From Oceanospirillum sediminis (GTDB lineage: Bacteria > Pseudomonadota > Gammaproteobacteria > Pseudomonadales > Halomonadaceae), in contig NZ_JACJFM010000048.1 in the NCBI RefSeq assembly GCF_014164585.1, forward strand, positions 1-35,686: DNA of 35,686 nucleotides. Reading direction: 5' to 3'. The position numbers and the translations under genes were made by a program. A model generated the notes under the pieces. It saw only the letters and a program-made list of their open reading frames with translations. It had not been told where the DNA came from and ran no database searches. This document shows, in pieces, positions 27,001 through 35,686 of the stretch (within the stretch, counting starts at the first letter, position 1; every line of letters begins with the position of its first letter).

Positions 27001-27048
27001 AAATTGAGCCGTAAAATGCTCGCACACGCACATTTTTGGAGCATCGCT

Positions 27049-27822
27049 GTGACCGATAGCGTAGAAAAAGATTACACCGTACCAGCCCTGGCCCGAGGCC
27101 TGAGTATTCTGGAAATGTTCAGCCCACAACAGCGCGTGCTAAGCACCAATGAGTTTGCCGAAAACCTGGGTGTCAGCACTTCATCCATCTACCGCATCGT
27201 GCAGACTCTGACCGATATGCAGTATCTGTCCAAGGTCGCCCGTAATACCTATGAGCTGGGTCCTGCGGTGGTCTCTCGCGGTTATACCTTTATGGCCAGT
27301 AGAGATATTGTTGATATCGCCGCACCTCATCTGAATCAGCTGCGCGATGCCACCTCAGTATCCTGTCATCTGGCGATTCGTGATGGCCGCGATACCATCT
27401 ATATCTACCGGGCACTGGCCTCTCAACGTTTATCCGTCAATGTGCCGGTGGGCACTCGCTTGCCCTGCCATGCCAACGCGCTAGGTCGAGTGTTATTAAG
27501 CGGGATCAGTGATGAAAGTCTGGGGCAGCTGTACCTGGGTACCCAGCTGGATGGAGTACCTAAACCTAACCCACAAAGCCTGCCGGAACTACGCCAGCGT
27601 ATTGAGCAGGAACGGGAACAGGGTTATGCCTTAAGTCAGTCCGACTTTGCTACCGCCATTGCGGCACCGATTCGTAACTACGCTAATGAGGTGGTTGCGG
27701 CGGTCAATATCTCAGGGCCGGATATTTTTATGCAGGGAGAGAGTATCCATCAGGCCATTACTCAACAGCTGGTGAATACCGCAGCGGCGATTTCTGCAGA
27801 ACTAGGCTATAAAGCCAAATAA
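27049..27822 (+). CDS. IclR-family transcriptional regulator
   Basis: This 257-aa regulator has an N-terminal winged helix-turn-helix (residues about 10-75; STNEFAENLGVSTSSIYRIVQTL is the recognition region) and a C-terminal IclR effector domain (CHLAIRDGRDTIYIY, LPCHANALGRVLL). The GTG start at 27049 has a TGGAG ribosome site 7 nt upstream; the longer open frame begins in the promoter. It is divergent from purU-folD-soxBDAG, so it is probably the local regulator, responding to sarcosine, glycine or a related compound. The effector is inferred only. Confidence 0.93.
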   Translation: MTDSVEKDYTVPALARGLSILEMFSPQQRVLSTNEFAENLGVSTSSIYRIVQTLTDMQYLSKVARNTYELGPAVVSRGYTFMASRDIVDIAAPHLNQLRDATSVSCHLAIRDGRDTIYIYRALASQRLSVNVPVGTRLPCHANALGRVLLSGISDESLGQLYLGTQLDGVPKPNPQSLPELRQRIEQEREQGYALSQSDFATAIAAPIRNYANEVVAAVNISGPDIFMQGESIHQAITQQLVNTAAAISAELGYKAK

Positions 27823-27848
27823 AAAAGCTTTATACCAGATACGGAAAA

Positions 27849-27876
27849 GCCCAAAGTTATTAGCTTTGGGCGTTTC
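27849..27876. terminator. Bidirectional terminator between iclR and the GNAT gene
   Basis: The 8-bp stem GCCCAAAG / CTTTGGGC with a 7-nt loop is followed by GTTTCTT on the plus strand and TTTTCC on the minus strand. Confidence 0.75.
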
Positions 27877-27908
27877 TTCTGTCAAAACTGGTTATGGCAA
27901 ACCGAGCT

Positions 27909-28340
27909 TTAAAGTTTCATATGCAGAATTGGAAATGGCTTACCCACATCATCGATCAGTGAACGTGAAAAAACTTTAAACCCCATATGCTCGTAAAAGC
28001 CTATTGCTAAAGGGTTTTGCTCGTTCACATCAACGCTGGTCGCACCTAACTCTTCGATAGCATACGATAACAGCACTTTACCCACACCCAGGCCTCGAGC
28101 TTCATTTAAAACGAATAGCATTTCAACTCTGGAATTGAGGACTCCCACAAAACCTGTAATCGAGCCACTATCATTTTTAATACATCTCAAGGTGACAGCA
28201 GGAAAAGCCTGTTCAATGATGATTGGCTTAAAAAACCCAATATCATCTTCTGTTATGAAGTCATGAGTTGCCCGGACTGAATCTTCCCAAACATCAAGCA
28301 GCTCTGCGTAATATTCAGGAAGCACATTTTCTACAATCAT
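27909..28340 (-). CDS. GNAT-family N-acetyltransferase
   Basis: This 143-aa acyltransferase has the acetyl-CoA-binding signature ARGLGVGKVLL (about residues 80-90) and the C-terminal NPLAIGFYEHMGF motif, which are GNAT motifs A and B. The target is unknown. It is a monocistronic gene convergent with iclR and tandem with the Ldh_2 gene behind it. Confidence 0.88.
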   Translation of the reverse strand: MIVENVLPEYYAELLDVWEDSVRATHDFITEDDIGFFKPIIIEQAFPAVTLRCIKNDSGSITGFVGVLNSRVEMLFVLNEARGLGVGKVLLSYAIEELGATSVDVNEQNPLAIGFYEHMGFKVFSRSLIDDVGKPFPILHMKL

Positions 28341-28467
28341 TGTATTTCTCGAAAGGTGATTGAAATTAATGTACAGCCACGGGCGTGGATTCTAGCTTTT
28401 CTGCAAGTAGATGTTCAACCTGGAGGGATTCACCGACTCAGCCTTGATCTATAGCTCAGCTCAAACC

Positions 28468-29475
28468 TTAATCAATAAAGGCTTTCACTTTTTCCAGTAG
28501 CTCTTCACTGATCTCAATATCGTTGACATCATTCTCCGCGCGGTTGCTCAGACGACGCTGGCCCGGCAGACGAGCTTCTGGCTGCTCTTCAATAGAAGCC
28601 ACCAGATCACTGATACGCTCAGCAAAGGCTTCGCCAGAGAAAGTCTGTGGATCAATGGCAAAGAAGAACTGGCCTGTTTTTGGTGGACCACCGGCAGTAC
28701 CAGAGAATGGGCTGGCCTGGGTACCTAGTGTTGCGCCTGACAGAGCCGCAGCCAGTACTTCAACCACCAGCCCCACACCAAAACCTTTATAGCCACCGCT
28801 TGGGGCCATACTGCCTTTCAGCGCCACATCAGGATCTGTGGTTGGGTTACCGTCTGCATCCAGCGCCCAACCTTCTGGGATTGCTTTACCCGCACGGGCG
28901 TGCATCATGATTTCACTTTTGGCGACTACACTGGCGGACTGATCCAGTACAAAAGCCACACCACCTTTACCGTTTGGGGTCGCCAGAGAGAAGGGGTTAG
29001 TACCAACAACAGGCTTTTTACCACCAACAGGAGCAATAGATGCAGGGGCGTTAGTAAAGCCCAGTGCAACCAGGCCCTGCTCAGCCAGACGCTCGGTGTG
29101 GTAACCCAGAACACCACAATTATAAGAGTTACGAATCGCCATACCGGCACAGCCGTTTTCTTTTGCCAGCTCAATCAGCTTTTCAAAACCTGCATCAATG
29201 GCAGGGTGAGCAAAACCACTACCGGCATCAACCACAACAGAGGATGCAGAGGGTATGCTGACCTGAGGTTCAGCCTGACCAACCACCTTGCCACAGCGTA
29301 TATGCTCACAGTAGTTAGGCACATATACCAGACCATGACTTTTGATACCATCACGCTCAGCCGCAGCAACCGCTTTAGCCAGTGAACGTGCTCCAGTCTC
29401 TGAAGCACCGGCACCTGTCAGGGCTTGAAAGCTTAATTCTTCTATTTGGTAAAGACTTAGGGCTTGGGTCGACAT
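28468..29475 (-). CDS. Ldh_2-family malate/lactate/ureidoglycolate-type dehydrogenase
   Basis: This 335-aa NAD(P)-dependent oxidoreductase of the MdcA/Ldh_2 (type 2 malate/L-lactate dehydrogenase) superfamily has the catalytic-type SHGLVYVPNY (His at about residue 47), a GVLGYHTE segment, GTNPFSLATP and the GGYKGFGVGLVVE motif. The superfamily includes malate, L-lactate, ureidoglycolate, sulfolactate and delta1-piperideine/pyrroline-2-carboxylate reductases, and I cannot choose among these. It is divergent from a LysR gene 214 nt away. Its proximity to the sox operon suggests, but does not prove, a role in amine or amino acid catabolism. Confidence 0.92.
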   Translation of the reverse strand: MSTQALSLYQIEELSFQALTGAGASETGARSLAKAVAAAERDGIKSHGLVYVPNYCEHIRCGKVVGQAEPQVSIPSASSVVVDAGSGFAHPAIDAGFEKLIELAKENGCAGMAIRNSYNCGVLGYHTERLAEQGLVALGFTNAPASIAPVGGKKPVVGTNPFSLATPNGKGGVAFVLDQSASVVAKSEIMMHARAGKAIPEGWALDADGNPTTDPDVALKGSMAPSGGYKGFGVGLVVEVLAAALSGATLGTQASPFSGTAGGPPKTGQFFFAIDPQTFSGEAFAERISDLVASIEEQPEARLPGQRRLSNRAENDVNDIEISEELLEKVKAFID

Positions 29476-29689
29476 CAGTGATTATCTCCTGTTCGAAGGG
29501 GGGATAAGTTTCGTATTGGAATAATCAGGATATAAGTACTATAGGTCGAATTGTTTTTTTTGTAATTTTGTTCAGAAAAACTGATCGCCTGATATTAAAT
29601 AAGGCTCGGGCCTGAGCTTCAGAGTAAATAATTAAAGGCAAACACCAGGTAGAAGCTCACATATTACTATCAGAAATACGGAATATGTT

Positions 29690-30601
29690 ATGAATCTCAA
29701 GCTGCAACAGCTCTATCATTTTACTCTGGTCGCAGAAGAGAAAGGATTTCGCAATGCCGCTAGCCGGGCTAATCGTTCCCAGGCTGCTATTTCCAGTTCA
29801 ATAAAAGAGTTAGAACGTAGTCTGGGGCAGGCTCTGTTTGAGCATGGTAATAAAGCCAGGCTTACCCCGTTTGGCAAGGCCTGTTTACCCAGAGTACAGA
29901 ATATGCTGATCCAGGCTGATCAACTGGAAACTGATCTGTTTGCTTTAGCCCGAGGGGAAAAGGGTCGTATCCGTGTTGCTTCTATTCCTTCTGTTGCCAG
30001 TCGGTTGCTACCCGCGGTCTTAGCTGAATTTTCTGCTCATTACCCGGATGTTGAAGTGGAGCTGGAAGATGATACCGCTGAACGGGTTGAGGCCAGATTG
30101 CTGCGGGGTGAAGTCGATATTGCATTGGGTAACCAGGTTAAAGAAAGCGCAGTACCAAAAGAAAACAGTCTGGCTAAGAAGAGTCATAGAGTCGATTTTA
30201 AACTGCTGCTCCATGATCCCATTGGGGTAGTGTGTAGCAGACATCATCCTTTGACTCAGCTCTACCGTCCTATCCACTGGAAGGACCTGAAACAGCACAA
30301 CCGGATTTATAATGGTACTGTGCGTCTGTTGCGTAATACCCCGCTACATGATTTGATGGAGGATGCCCGCTACCGGGTTTCCAATATGATGTCGCTCTAT
30401 TCCATGCTTGAGCAGGGGCTTGGTGTTACTACTTTGCCACAGCTGGCGACATCCGCAGCTCACTCCGAACTGGTATGGCTACCATTAAAAAGCCCGAAGC
30501 TGGAGCGTGCTATTGGTATTCAGCAGCTGACTGACAGGACTTTATCGCCCCAGGCTCAGTCATTTTATGATATGTGCTGCTACATGCTATTTGATGAATA
30601 A
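29690..30601 (+). CDS. LysR-family transcriptional regulator
   Basis: This 303-aa protein has an N-terminal winged helix (residues 1-60; FRNAASRANRSQAAISSSIKELE) and a LysR substrate-binding domain (about 90-300). It is divergent from the Ldh_2 gene, the usual arrangement for a LysR regulator and its target. The intergenic region contains the short dyad TATA-AGTAC-TATA at 29531-29543 and an AAGGCTC...GAGCTT dyad near 29600. Neither clearly fits T-N11-A with a long dyad. Confidence 0.92.
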   Translation: MNLKLQQLYHFTLVAEEKGFRNAASRANRSQAAISSSIKELERSLGQALFEHGNKARLTPFGKACLPRVQNMLIQADQLETDLFALARGEKGRIRVASIPSVASRLLPAVLAEFSAHYPDVEVELEDDTAERVEARLLRGEVDIALGNQVKESAVPKENSLAKKSHRVDFKLLLHDPIGVVCSRHHPLTQLYRPIHWKDLKQHNRIYNGTVRLLRNTPLHDLMEDARYRVSNMMSLYSMLEQGLGVTTLPQLATSAAHSELVWLPLKSPKLERAIGIQQLTDRTLSPQAQSFYDMCCYMLFDE

Positions 30602-30745
30602 AAGGCCAGAAATATTACGTTTTAACCTTCAGCTTTTTTTGAACTTTCCATTTTGTGATGCTGGCTTGCATCGATATCAAAACCAGGATAAGAACTGCAA
30701 ACATGAGTTAATTTTTTTAGATAGTATTCCTGAGGAGCCTTATTG

Positions 30746-31232
30746 ATGACTGGTTCATTCATGTTGCATTGCTGCTTTGACAGATTACTGCATCTGAAGG
30801 CTCTGTATCGCGGTAGTTTATGGGCTGTCATTATTATTTTATGCTGCGCCTTCATCTTTGGAATTGCTCCTGTGCGGGCTCAGAGTAATACAGGTCTTGT
30901 TACTTCGGATAGGAACTTCACGATCTATTCTACAAAAATTGCGCCTCCGGTTATGCCTGATATGGAGCGACCAGGCTTTCTTTATGAGTTAATACTGGAG
31001 ATTACCAAACGCGTTAATCAGGAGACGCCTCATTTAATTGTGAAACCTGATATTGTTTTGCAGCCTTGGAAGTGTTATCCATGCCGCCCCTGTGTGGCTT
31101 GTGGCTTCGAAAGGATTTCCGGTTGAACTGATTCCTGTCTTCCAGAGTGCTTTGGAAGAGATTCGTAGTGATGGCACATACTCTCGTTTGTACAATAGCT
31201 ACTTTCAGCTTTCAGGCCATGATAAAAATTGA
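30746..31232 (+). pseudogene. Broken periplasmic family-3 solute-binding protein
   Basis: An N-terminal part with a signal peptide (hydrophobic AVIIILCCAFIFGIAP, then VRAQ) and the start of a solute-binding domain (FTIYSTKIAPPVMPD, GFLYELILEITKRV) runs in frame from ATG 30746, which has a GAGGAG ribosome site. It ends at a stop at 31126. The C-terminal end of the domain continues in another frame (APVWLVASKGFPVELIP, ALEEIRSDGTYSRLYNSYF) to a stop at 31232. The middle, roughly 130 residues, is missing, so the gene has an internal deletion plus frameshift. Confidence 0.8.
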
Positions 31233-31248
31233 ATAAGGGCTGAGATCT

Positions 31249-33489
31249 TTATAATTTAAGTTTGATATTGTCGCTATCCGGGTATGCGCAGCATAGAACG
31301 ACTTCATTATCAGTATGTTCTGTTGCTGGTTGTATCGGATAGATCACAGAGCCTGCTTCTAACTGGGTTATACAGCTGCCACAAGATCCATTGCGGCAAC
31401 TGAAATCAGGTTCCAGTCCCTGATTTTCAGCAAAGGATAGCAAATTACCATCTTCTTTTTTCCAGACTCCGCTTTGCTCTGAATCGGTAAATGTGACGCT
31501 GGCTGAAGCCGGGCCAACAGGTTCAGAAACTGAATCTATATTTTCGGTTTTATCTCTGTGATGCCGGATCAGGCTGGAAGGGCCAAATGCCTCCGCCTGA
31601 ATCAGGCTATCTTTAACCCCCAGGCTGATCAGATTTTCATACTGAGCCTGCATAAAACTGGCTGGTCCGCACAGGTAAAAATCATACTCACCCAGAGGCA
31701 GGATGGCCTGCAGGCTTTTGCTATCGATATGTCCTTGTTGTCTGGCATGCTCAGGCAATCTGAATGGCTGATTTGTACTATCTGGTTCATCATGACCTGT
31801 GCGCCATGATTCATCTGGCTGGCTGATAAAGGCTCTGTACTTCACGCTTGCCGGATAGTCCTGCATCATCTGGTAAAACTGATCAGCAAAGGACAGTTCT
31901 TTTTCTGTTCGAGCGGCCTGTAATATGGTCAGAGAGACGGGCTTTCCGGCTTGATGGTGCTGGTGTAGCAGATGACGCGCCATAGAAATCATGGGTGTTA
32001 TGCCGATACCGGCTGCCAGCAATACCGTAGGGCGCGTGCTGTCTTCCCGAAGATAAAAATGGCCTTGTGGTACTCTGGCTTCAATCACATCGCCAGCTTT
32101 CAAATACTTGTGCAGGTATTCTGATACCCGACCCTGTTGCTCTCGTTTAACCGATAATCGGTACTCTTTATCTCCGGGAGCAGAAGACAGAGTATAGGTC
32201 CGTATATCCGGTTTTGACTGTCCGGGGCGCTGAATTCTGACAGGCAGATGCTGACCGGCTTTAAATTGAGAGTTGGCTTTAAATTGAGAGCTGGCTTCTG
32301 GCTGGCGATGAATACTATTGACCGCATCATAAAACAGATCCGATTCTGATTTAGCCTCAGAGTCCGGTGACAGGTAAAAAGAGCGTACCAGAGGCGTTTC
32401 ATCCTCCGTTCGTACCACTCTTAATCGTTGCCAGCCATCTGTTGTTAATGTGCTAGCTTCTGTACCCGTGTTCAGGGATGCTGCGGCATCTAACTTTGCC
32501 TGTGCAGAGGTCCAGTCTCCTGTTGTCGCATTACTGGGAGAAGCTTCATTAAACTGAAAAGTAAACGGCAGCGCTCCAGTCAGTTTTACCCCATGATCCA
32601 GAGTAAAACGCCAGGCTCTTTGTGCGCCGGTAAAAGCCTGCACTTCCGGAGCATTCTCCCACAGAATTTCGACTTGCCCTGTGAGCATTAACAGATCACC
32701 GGAATCAAAATCAATAAAGACCAGACCGGCCTTAGGTGTCATCAGAAAATTACCCAGCGTCATAAAGACGTTATTACCAGCGTAATCGGGAATGGTCAGG
32801 GTATCGCCTTCAACCCGGACAAAACCTGGTTTTCCACCGCGATGAGATACATCCACGCCTTCCACTTCCGGAGTGTCCTGCTGTTGGGTATAACTGGCGA
32901 CAAAAAATGTATCGGCCTGTCTGATCAGGCTGCGAGCTTCTGTATCCAGAGTGGTAAAGCGCTGAGCACTTTGCTGCTGTTGAAGAGAGGTATCACGAAT
33001 CAGCCGGATATCACGGGTCTGGATATACTTTGGACAATTTCCCATCGACTGATCGACAGCCAGGGTAAAACCTGTTGGTGTCGTCTCGCTGACTCTGGCA
33101 TTCATCCTGTTCCGGCGTCGGGTGGCCAGTTCTATGCCTAATAAACCGATAGGTGCTTCTGGAGTGATCCCTTGCGCAATAGGGTTGCCGGTTTGTGCCT
33201 GTGCATTAATGGTCAGGGATGTTGGCGATACGGAAGAGATAAACTCACTATCACCCGCTAAAACGGATGCCCATGGCCAGCCCTGTTCATCCACGCTACC
33301 GATTACAATATAAGGCAGCTGCGAAAAAAACACTCTGTGCTGATCCGGCATAAAGGAACGGATCACTTTTCGCCCCATCGCCTCAATCTCATCAGACAAA
33401 CCGATATGACTGTGCAGCATTTTTTCGCCTTTGTGAAAAGGCGTCTGGTCTGCAAATTTATTCTTTGGGCGCGCAGGTTGAGTGTTCAT
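31249..33489 (-). CDS. Fused PNPOx-like, ferredoxin-reductase and 2Fe-2S protein
   Basis: This 746-aa three-part flavoprotein begins with a pyridoxamine-phosphate-oxidase-like split-barrel domain (about residues 30-320). A ferredoxin-NADP reductase-type FAD and NAD(P) domain follows (about 360-620; TYTLSSAP and the LLAAGIGITPMISM nucleotide loop), and a C-terminal plant-type 2Fe-2S ferredoxin (from about 655; CRNGSCGSC at about 695 and a distal LCC) completes it. Electrons would flow NAD(P)H-FAD-2Fe-2S or the reverse to the flavin of the N-terminal domain. The substrate is unknown. An insert in the FAD domain contains an 18-bp tandem duplication (SQFKAN/SQFKAG). The start at 33489 has an AAGAGAG site. 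Confidence 0.9.
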   Translation of the reverse strand: MNTQPARPKNKFADQTPFHKGEKMLHSHIGLSDEIEAMGRKVIRSFMPDQHRVFFSQLPYIVIGSVDEQGWPWASVLAGDSEFISSVSPTSLTINAQAQTGNPIAQGITPEAPIGLLGIELATRRRNRMNARVSETTPTGFTLAVDQSMGNCPKYIQTRDIRLIRDTSLQQQQSAQRFTTLDTEARSLIRQADTFFVASYTQQQDTPEVEGVDVSHRGGKPGFVRVEGDTLTIPDYAGNNVFMTLGNFLMTPKAGLVFIDFDSGDLLMLTGQVEILWENAPEVQAFTGAQRAWRFTLDHGVKLTGALPFTFQFNEASPSNATTGDWTSAQAKLDAAASLNTGTEASTLTTDGWQRLRVVRTEDETPLVRSFYLSPDSEAKSESDLFYDAVNSIHRQPEASSQFKANSQFKAGQHLPVRIQRPGQSKPDIRTYTLSSAPGDKEYRLSVKREQQGRVSEYLHKYLKAGDVIEARVPQGHFYLREDSTRPTVLLAAGIGITPMISMARHLLHQHHQAGKPVSLTILQAARTEKELSFADQFYQMMQDYPASVKYRAFISQPDESWRTGHDEPDSTNQPFRLPEHARQQGHIDSKSLQAILPLGEYDFYLCGPASFMQAQYENLISLGVKDSLIQAEAFGPSSLIRHHRDKTENIDSVSEPVGPASASVTFTDSEQSGVWKKEDGNLLSFAENQGLEPDFSCRNGSCGSCITQLEAGSVIYPIQPATEHTDNEVVLCCAYPDSDNIKLKL
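32257..32292. repeat. 18-bp tandem duplication within the fused oxidoreductase gene
   Basis: Two 18-bp units, differing at a single base, lie head to tail (32257-32274 and 32275-32292) and encode SQFKAN and SQFKAG. They lie in a surface-insert region of the reductase domain and keep the frame. Confidence 0.85.
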
Positions 33490-33532
33490 GACTGCTCTCT
33501 TCTGTGTTCAGTTCTGAGATACCGTGACAGAT

Positions 33533-33569
33533 TCGGATTGGCCGATACTGGTCGCATCGGCCAATCCGA
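33533..33569 (-). terminator. Strong hairpin between the GST gene and the fused oxidoreductase gene
   Basis: A perfect 14-bp stem (TCGGATTGGCCGAT / ATCGGCCAATCCGA) with a 9-nt loop lies between the GST stop and the next minus-strand start. A second set of TCTGATC/GATCAGA arms overlaps a TGTCTGA/TCAGACA pair at about 33576-33631, so alternative pairing is possible. It may terminate or attenuate read-through. Confidence 0.55.
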
Positions 33570-33660
33570 CAGTGGTGTTTCTTCTTGTCTGACATTAATC
33601 TGATCTGGCATTGACCTGATCAGACAGGAAGACCACTGGGATAAAAAGGTTGAGTCAGAT

Positions 33661-34281
33661 TCAGGCCAGCAGACCCGCTTTAGTGGTTGGCATAGCAACA
33701 AAACCTTGTTGGCCTTCAATGTTTTTCAGCAGACGCTGAACATTCGGATAGATCTCCAGTGAGATGCCGCCTTCCGGAGCGTGAGCCACATAACTGTAGA
33801 TAGCGATATCTGCGATGGTCAGAGCATCACCGACCAGATAATCGCGACCGTTCAGATGGTTCTCCAGTTTCTCCAGTACCCGTGCTGCTACTGCTTTAGC
33901 AAAGTCTGCATCCAGTGGGGCGTTAAATACTGTGATCAGCCGGGCAGCTGCCGGGCCAAAGGCAATTTCACCGGCGGCCAGTGACAGAAACTTCTGCACT
34001 TCAGCTTCCTGTACTGCATCCTGTGGGAGGTAAGACGGCGCATATTTACGGGCCAGGTAGACCAGAATTGCATTGGAATCAGACAGAACCGTGTCGCCAT
34101 CTCTGATAACAGGGACCTGACCTGCCGGATTCAGTGCCAGAAATTCAGGTTTTTTGTGTTCACCGTTGGCAAGATCAACATTGATGACCTTGTGATCAAT
34201 ACCAGCGATACCGGCAAACAATTCAATACGATGAGCATGACCAGACAGAGGAAAAGAGTAGATTTCAATAGCGTTTGACAT
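33661..34281 (-). CDS. Glutathione S-transferase family protein
   Basis: This 206-aa protein has an N-terminal thioredoxin-fold GSH-binding domain (residues 1-80; the start [15 protein letters not shown] has Ser12 and His15 near the catalytic position, NPAGQVPVI carries the cis-proline and [11 protein letters not shown] binds glutathione). The C-terminal part is all-helical, with the capping motif [13 protein letters not shown]. The substrate is unknown. It is divergent from a LysR gene 243 nt away, a common regulator-target pair. Confidence 0.92.
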   Translation of the reverse strand: MSNAIEIYSFPLSGHAHRIELFAGIAGIDHKVINVDLANGEHKKPEFLALNPAGQVPVIRDGDTVLSDSNAILVYLARKYAPSYLPQDAVQEAEVQKFLSLAAGEIAFGPAAARLITVFNAPLDADFAKAVAARVLEKLENHLNGRDYLVGDALTIADIAIYSYVAHAPEGGISLEIYPNVQRLLKNIEGQQGFVAMPTTKAGLLA

Positions 34282-34350
34282 AGTTAAAGCCTCAGATGTT
34301 TGGGGGTCAATTTACGATGAAGTCAGTGTATGTCGATGCTTTTGTATAGA

Positions 34351-34368
34351 CAATATACTAAAATATTG
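34351..34368. promoter_or_regulatory. Dyad operator candidate between GST and LysR genes
   Basis: CAATAT-N6-ATATTG is a perfect 18-bp interrupted palindrome located centrally between the divergent starts at 34281 and 34525. It suits a LysR binding site overlapping the GST promoter. Confidence 0.5.
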
Positions 34369-34524
34369 AATGATTATGTATAAATTGTAGATAATGGCAT
34401 TTGTGGTACTTTCAATTGAGTCTTGTTCGGGAACGAGGTAGTTCAGGGAGGAGGGCAGAGTAAGCTCTGGATGCTCTGCTCTGTAACAAGAATCTGCTCC
34501 TGATCTGTTAGCAAAGAGGAAGAG

Positions 34525-35409
34525 ATGGATACCATAGAGACGATGCGTGCTTTTGTTGCCGTCGCCCGTCAGCGCTCGTTTACTGATGGAGCCCGGCAGC
34601 TGGAAATGAGTACCAAACTGGTCAGTAAATATGTCCGGCAACTGGAAGAGCGCTTAGGAGCACAACTGTTGCACCGGACTACGCGCAGTGTCACTCTGAC
34701 AGAAACCGGTGAAGCTTATTTCACCCGTTGTATTGCTTTGCTGGAGCAGTTTGATGAGCTGGAAGGTCTGGTTCAGCTCAGAACATCTGAGTTAGCCGGT
34801 ACCATACGGATTACCGCTCCAACCGGTTTCGGCAGCACCCATCTGGTGGATGCTCTGAGCAGCTTCCAGCAACAGCACCCCAATGTGGTGATTCAGTTGC
34901 AGCTGGCTGATCACAACATCGCCATTGTAGAAGAGGGGGTGGATCTGGCGATTCGTTTCGGGCCTTTGCATGATTCCAGTTTGTTAGCCCGAAAACTGAT
35001 AGATATGCGTCTGGTGGTCGCTGCTTCGGAGCATTATCTGAAGGAACATGGCACGCCGGTTAATCCTCAGGCTCTGGCGACACATAACTGCCTGATACGC
35101 ACCCGCAGCAGCGATCATCAGACAATCTGGCAGTTTAATATCGGTGGGCAATCTATAGCAGTTAAAGTGAATGGCTCGTTTCATTCCAATAACCCTAAGG
35201 CGATTGCTCAGATGGCTGCCAATGGTCTGGGCATTTGTCGCTCACCACTTTATGCCGTGCAGCCTTATCTGGATGATGGTCGTTTGCAGTTACTGTTCGA
35301 AGAGCAGGAAACACATTCTATGGCTTTGTATGCGGTTTATCCGCCCAGTCGCCATCTGACAGCCAGGGTGCGGGCTTTGATTGATCATTTGCAGAGCAAT
35401 ATTGACTGA
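34525..35409 (+). CDS. LysR-family transcriptional regulator (DhcR/AaeR-like subgroup)
   Basis: This 294-aa protein starts MDTIETMRAFVAVARQRSF, typical of the large LysR subgroup whose N-terminal winged helix covers about residues 1-60. The substrate-binding domain runs to the end (GTIRITAPTGFG and VDLAIRFG are characteristic of the group). The ATG at 34525 follows a GAGGAAGAG ribosome site. It is divergent from the GST gene, its probable target. No effector can be inferred. Confidence 0.93.
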   Translation: MDTIETMRAFVAVARQRSFTDGARQLEMSTKLVSKYVRQLEERLGAQLLHRTTRSVTLTETGEAYFTRCIALLEQFDELEGLVQLRTSELAGTIRITAPTGFGSTHLVDALSSFQQQHPNVVIQLQLADHNIAIVEEGVDLAIRFGPLHDSSLLARKLIDMRLVVAASEHYLKEHGTPVNPQALATHNCLIRTRSSDHQTIWQFNIGGQSIAVKVNGSFHSNNPKAIAQMAANGLGICRSPLYAVQPYLDDGRLQLLFEEQETHSMALYAVYPPSRHLTARVRALIDHLQSNID

Positions 35410-35686
35410 TACTGGTGACATTAACGGTCAGCTACGATTAACTGTTTCATGACTTGCTCCGGTGAAAATAATGTCTGGCAACGTCTGTCGTTGCGATAGA
35501 GCATAGTAATCACAAGTGAAGTGTTGATATACAGCTATTAACTTCAAACACTGTTGCTATATGGAAACGATGGTTGAGGTAACTATTACACTGCTTCACT
35601 GCTGTCCGGTTTAAAAAAACGGAAGGGGCTGGAGAGCTTAACCTCTGGGGATTACGGTAAAATAGCAGTTGTCGAGACAGCATTTT
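35410..35686. other. Gene-free right end of the window
   Basis: No coding gene was recognised in the last 277 nt. A TCCGGTTT...AAACGGA imperfect hairpin at about 35605-35623 could be a terminator. Any gene beyond the edge is not visible. Confidence 0.3.

Overview
The window looks like chromosomal DNA of a marine, flagellated or otherwise c-di-GMP-using gammaproteobacterium of the Oceanospirillales type. This is inferred from the gene families, the moderate GC content and the sarcosine/one-carbon operon; I could not run a taxonomic search. I see no rRNA, tRNA or CRISPR array.

Region 1 (1-17.3 kb) is rich in signalling genes mixed with housekeeping genes. It holds three composite GGDEF/EAL proteins: one cut by the left window edge at 1-1739, one at 5932-8655 and one at 10436-13555. 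Between them lie a small conserved-type protein behind a textbook Pho box, ferrochelatase (hemH), the 16S rRNA methyltransferase rsmE, a DsbA-family thioredoxin-fold protein, a small coiled-coil protein, and an aspartate/aromatic aminotransferase whose upstream region carries two TyrR-type boxes. At 13.6-17.3 kb an ODP-like (diiron, beta-lactamase-fold) gene and a small soluble protein resembling a degenerate chemoreceptor tip form a probable operon. A full methyl-accepting chemotaxis protein is divergent from it. This is the most interesting candidate system: a putative oxygen/iron-sensing chemotaxis or c-di-GMP input module.

Region 2 (17.3-19.7 kb) is an AT-rich island with a DUF2920-type alpha/beta-hydrolase-like gene, followed by about 0.9 kb of decayed DNA containing a broken IS630-like transposase.

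Region 3 (19.7-27.8 kb) is one minus-strand operon, purU-folD-soxB-soxD-soxA-soxG, with a divergent IclR regulator. The heterotetrameric sarcosine oxidase would oxidise sarcosine to glycine and load the methyl carbon on tetrahydrofolate. FolD would convert 5,10-methylene-THF to 10-formyl-THF, and PurU would release formate and THF. The operon therefore encodes a complete demethylation and THF-recycling route. Two long AT-rich dyads in the purU/iclR intergenic region are likely operators.

Region 4 (27.9-35.7 kb) has a GNAT acetyltransferase and an Ldh_2-family NAD(P)-dependent dehydrogenase with a divergent LysR regulator. It continues with a broken periplasmic solute-binding gene, a three-part PNPOx-like/ferredoxin-reductase/2Fe-2S flavoprotein, and a glutathione S-transferase with its own divergent LysR regulator. 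Genes are mostly separated by clear hairpin terminators.
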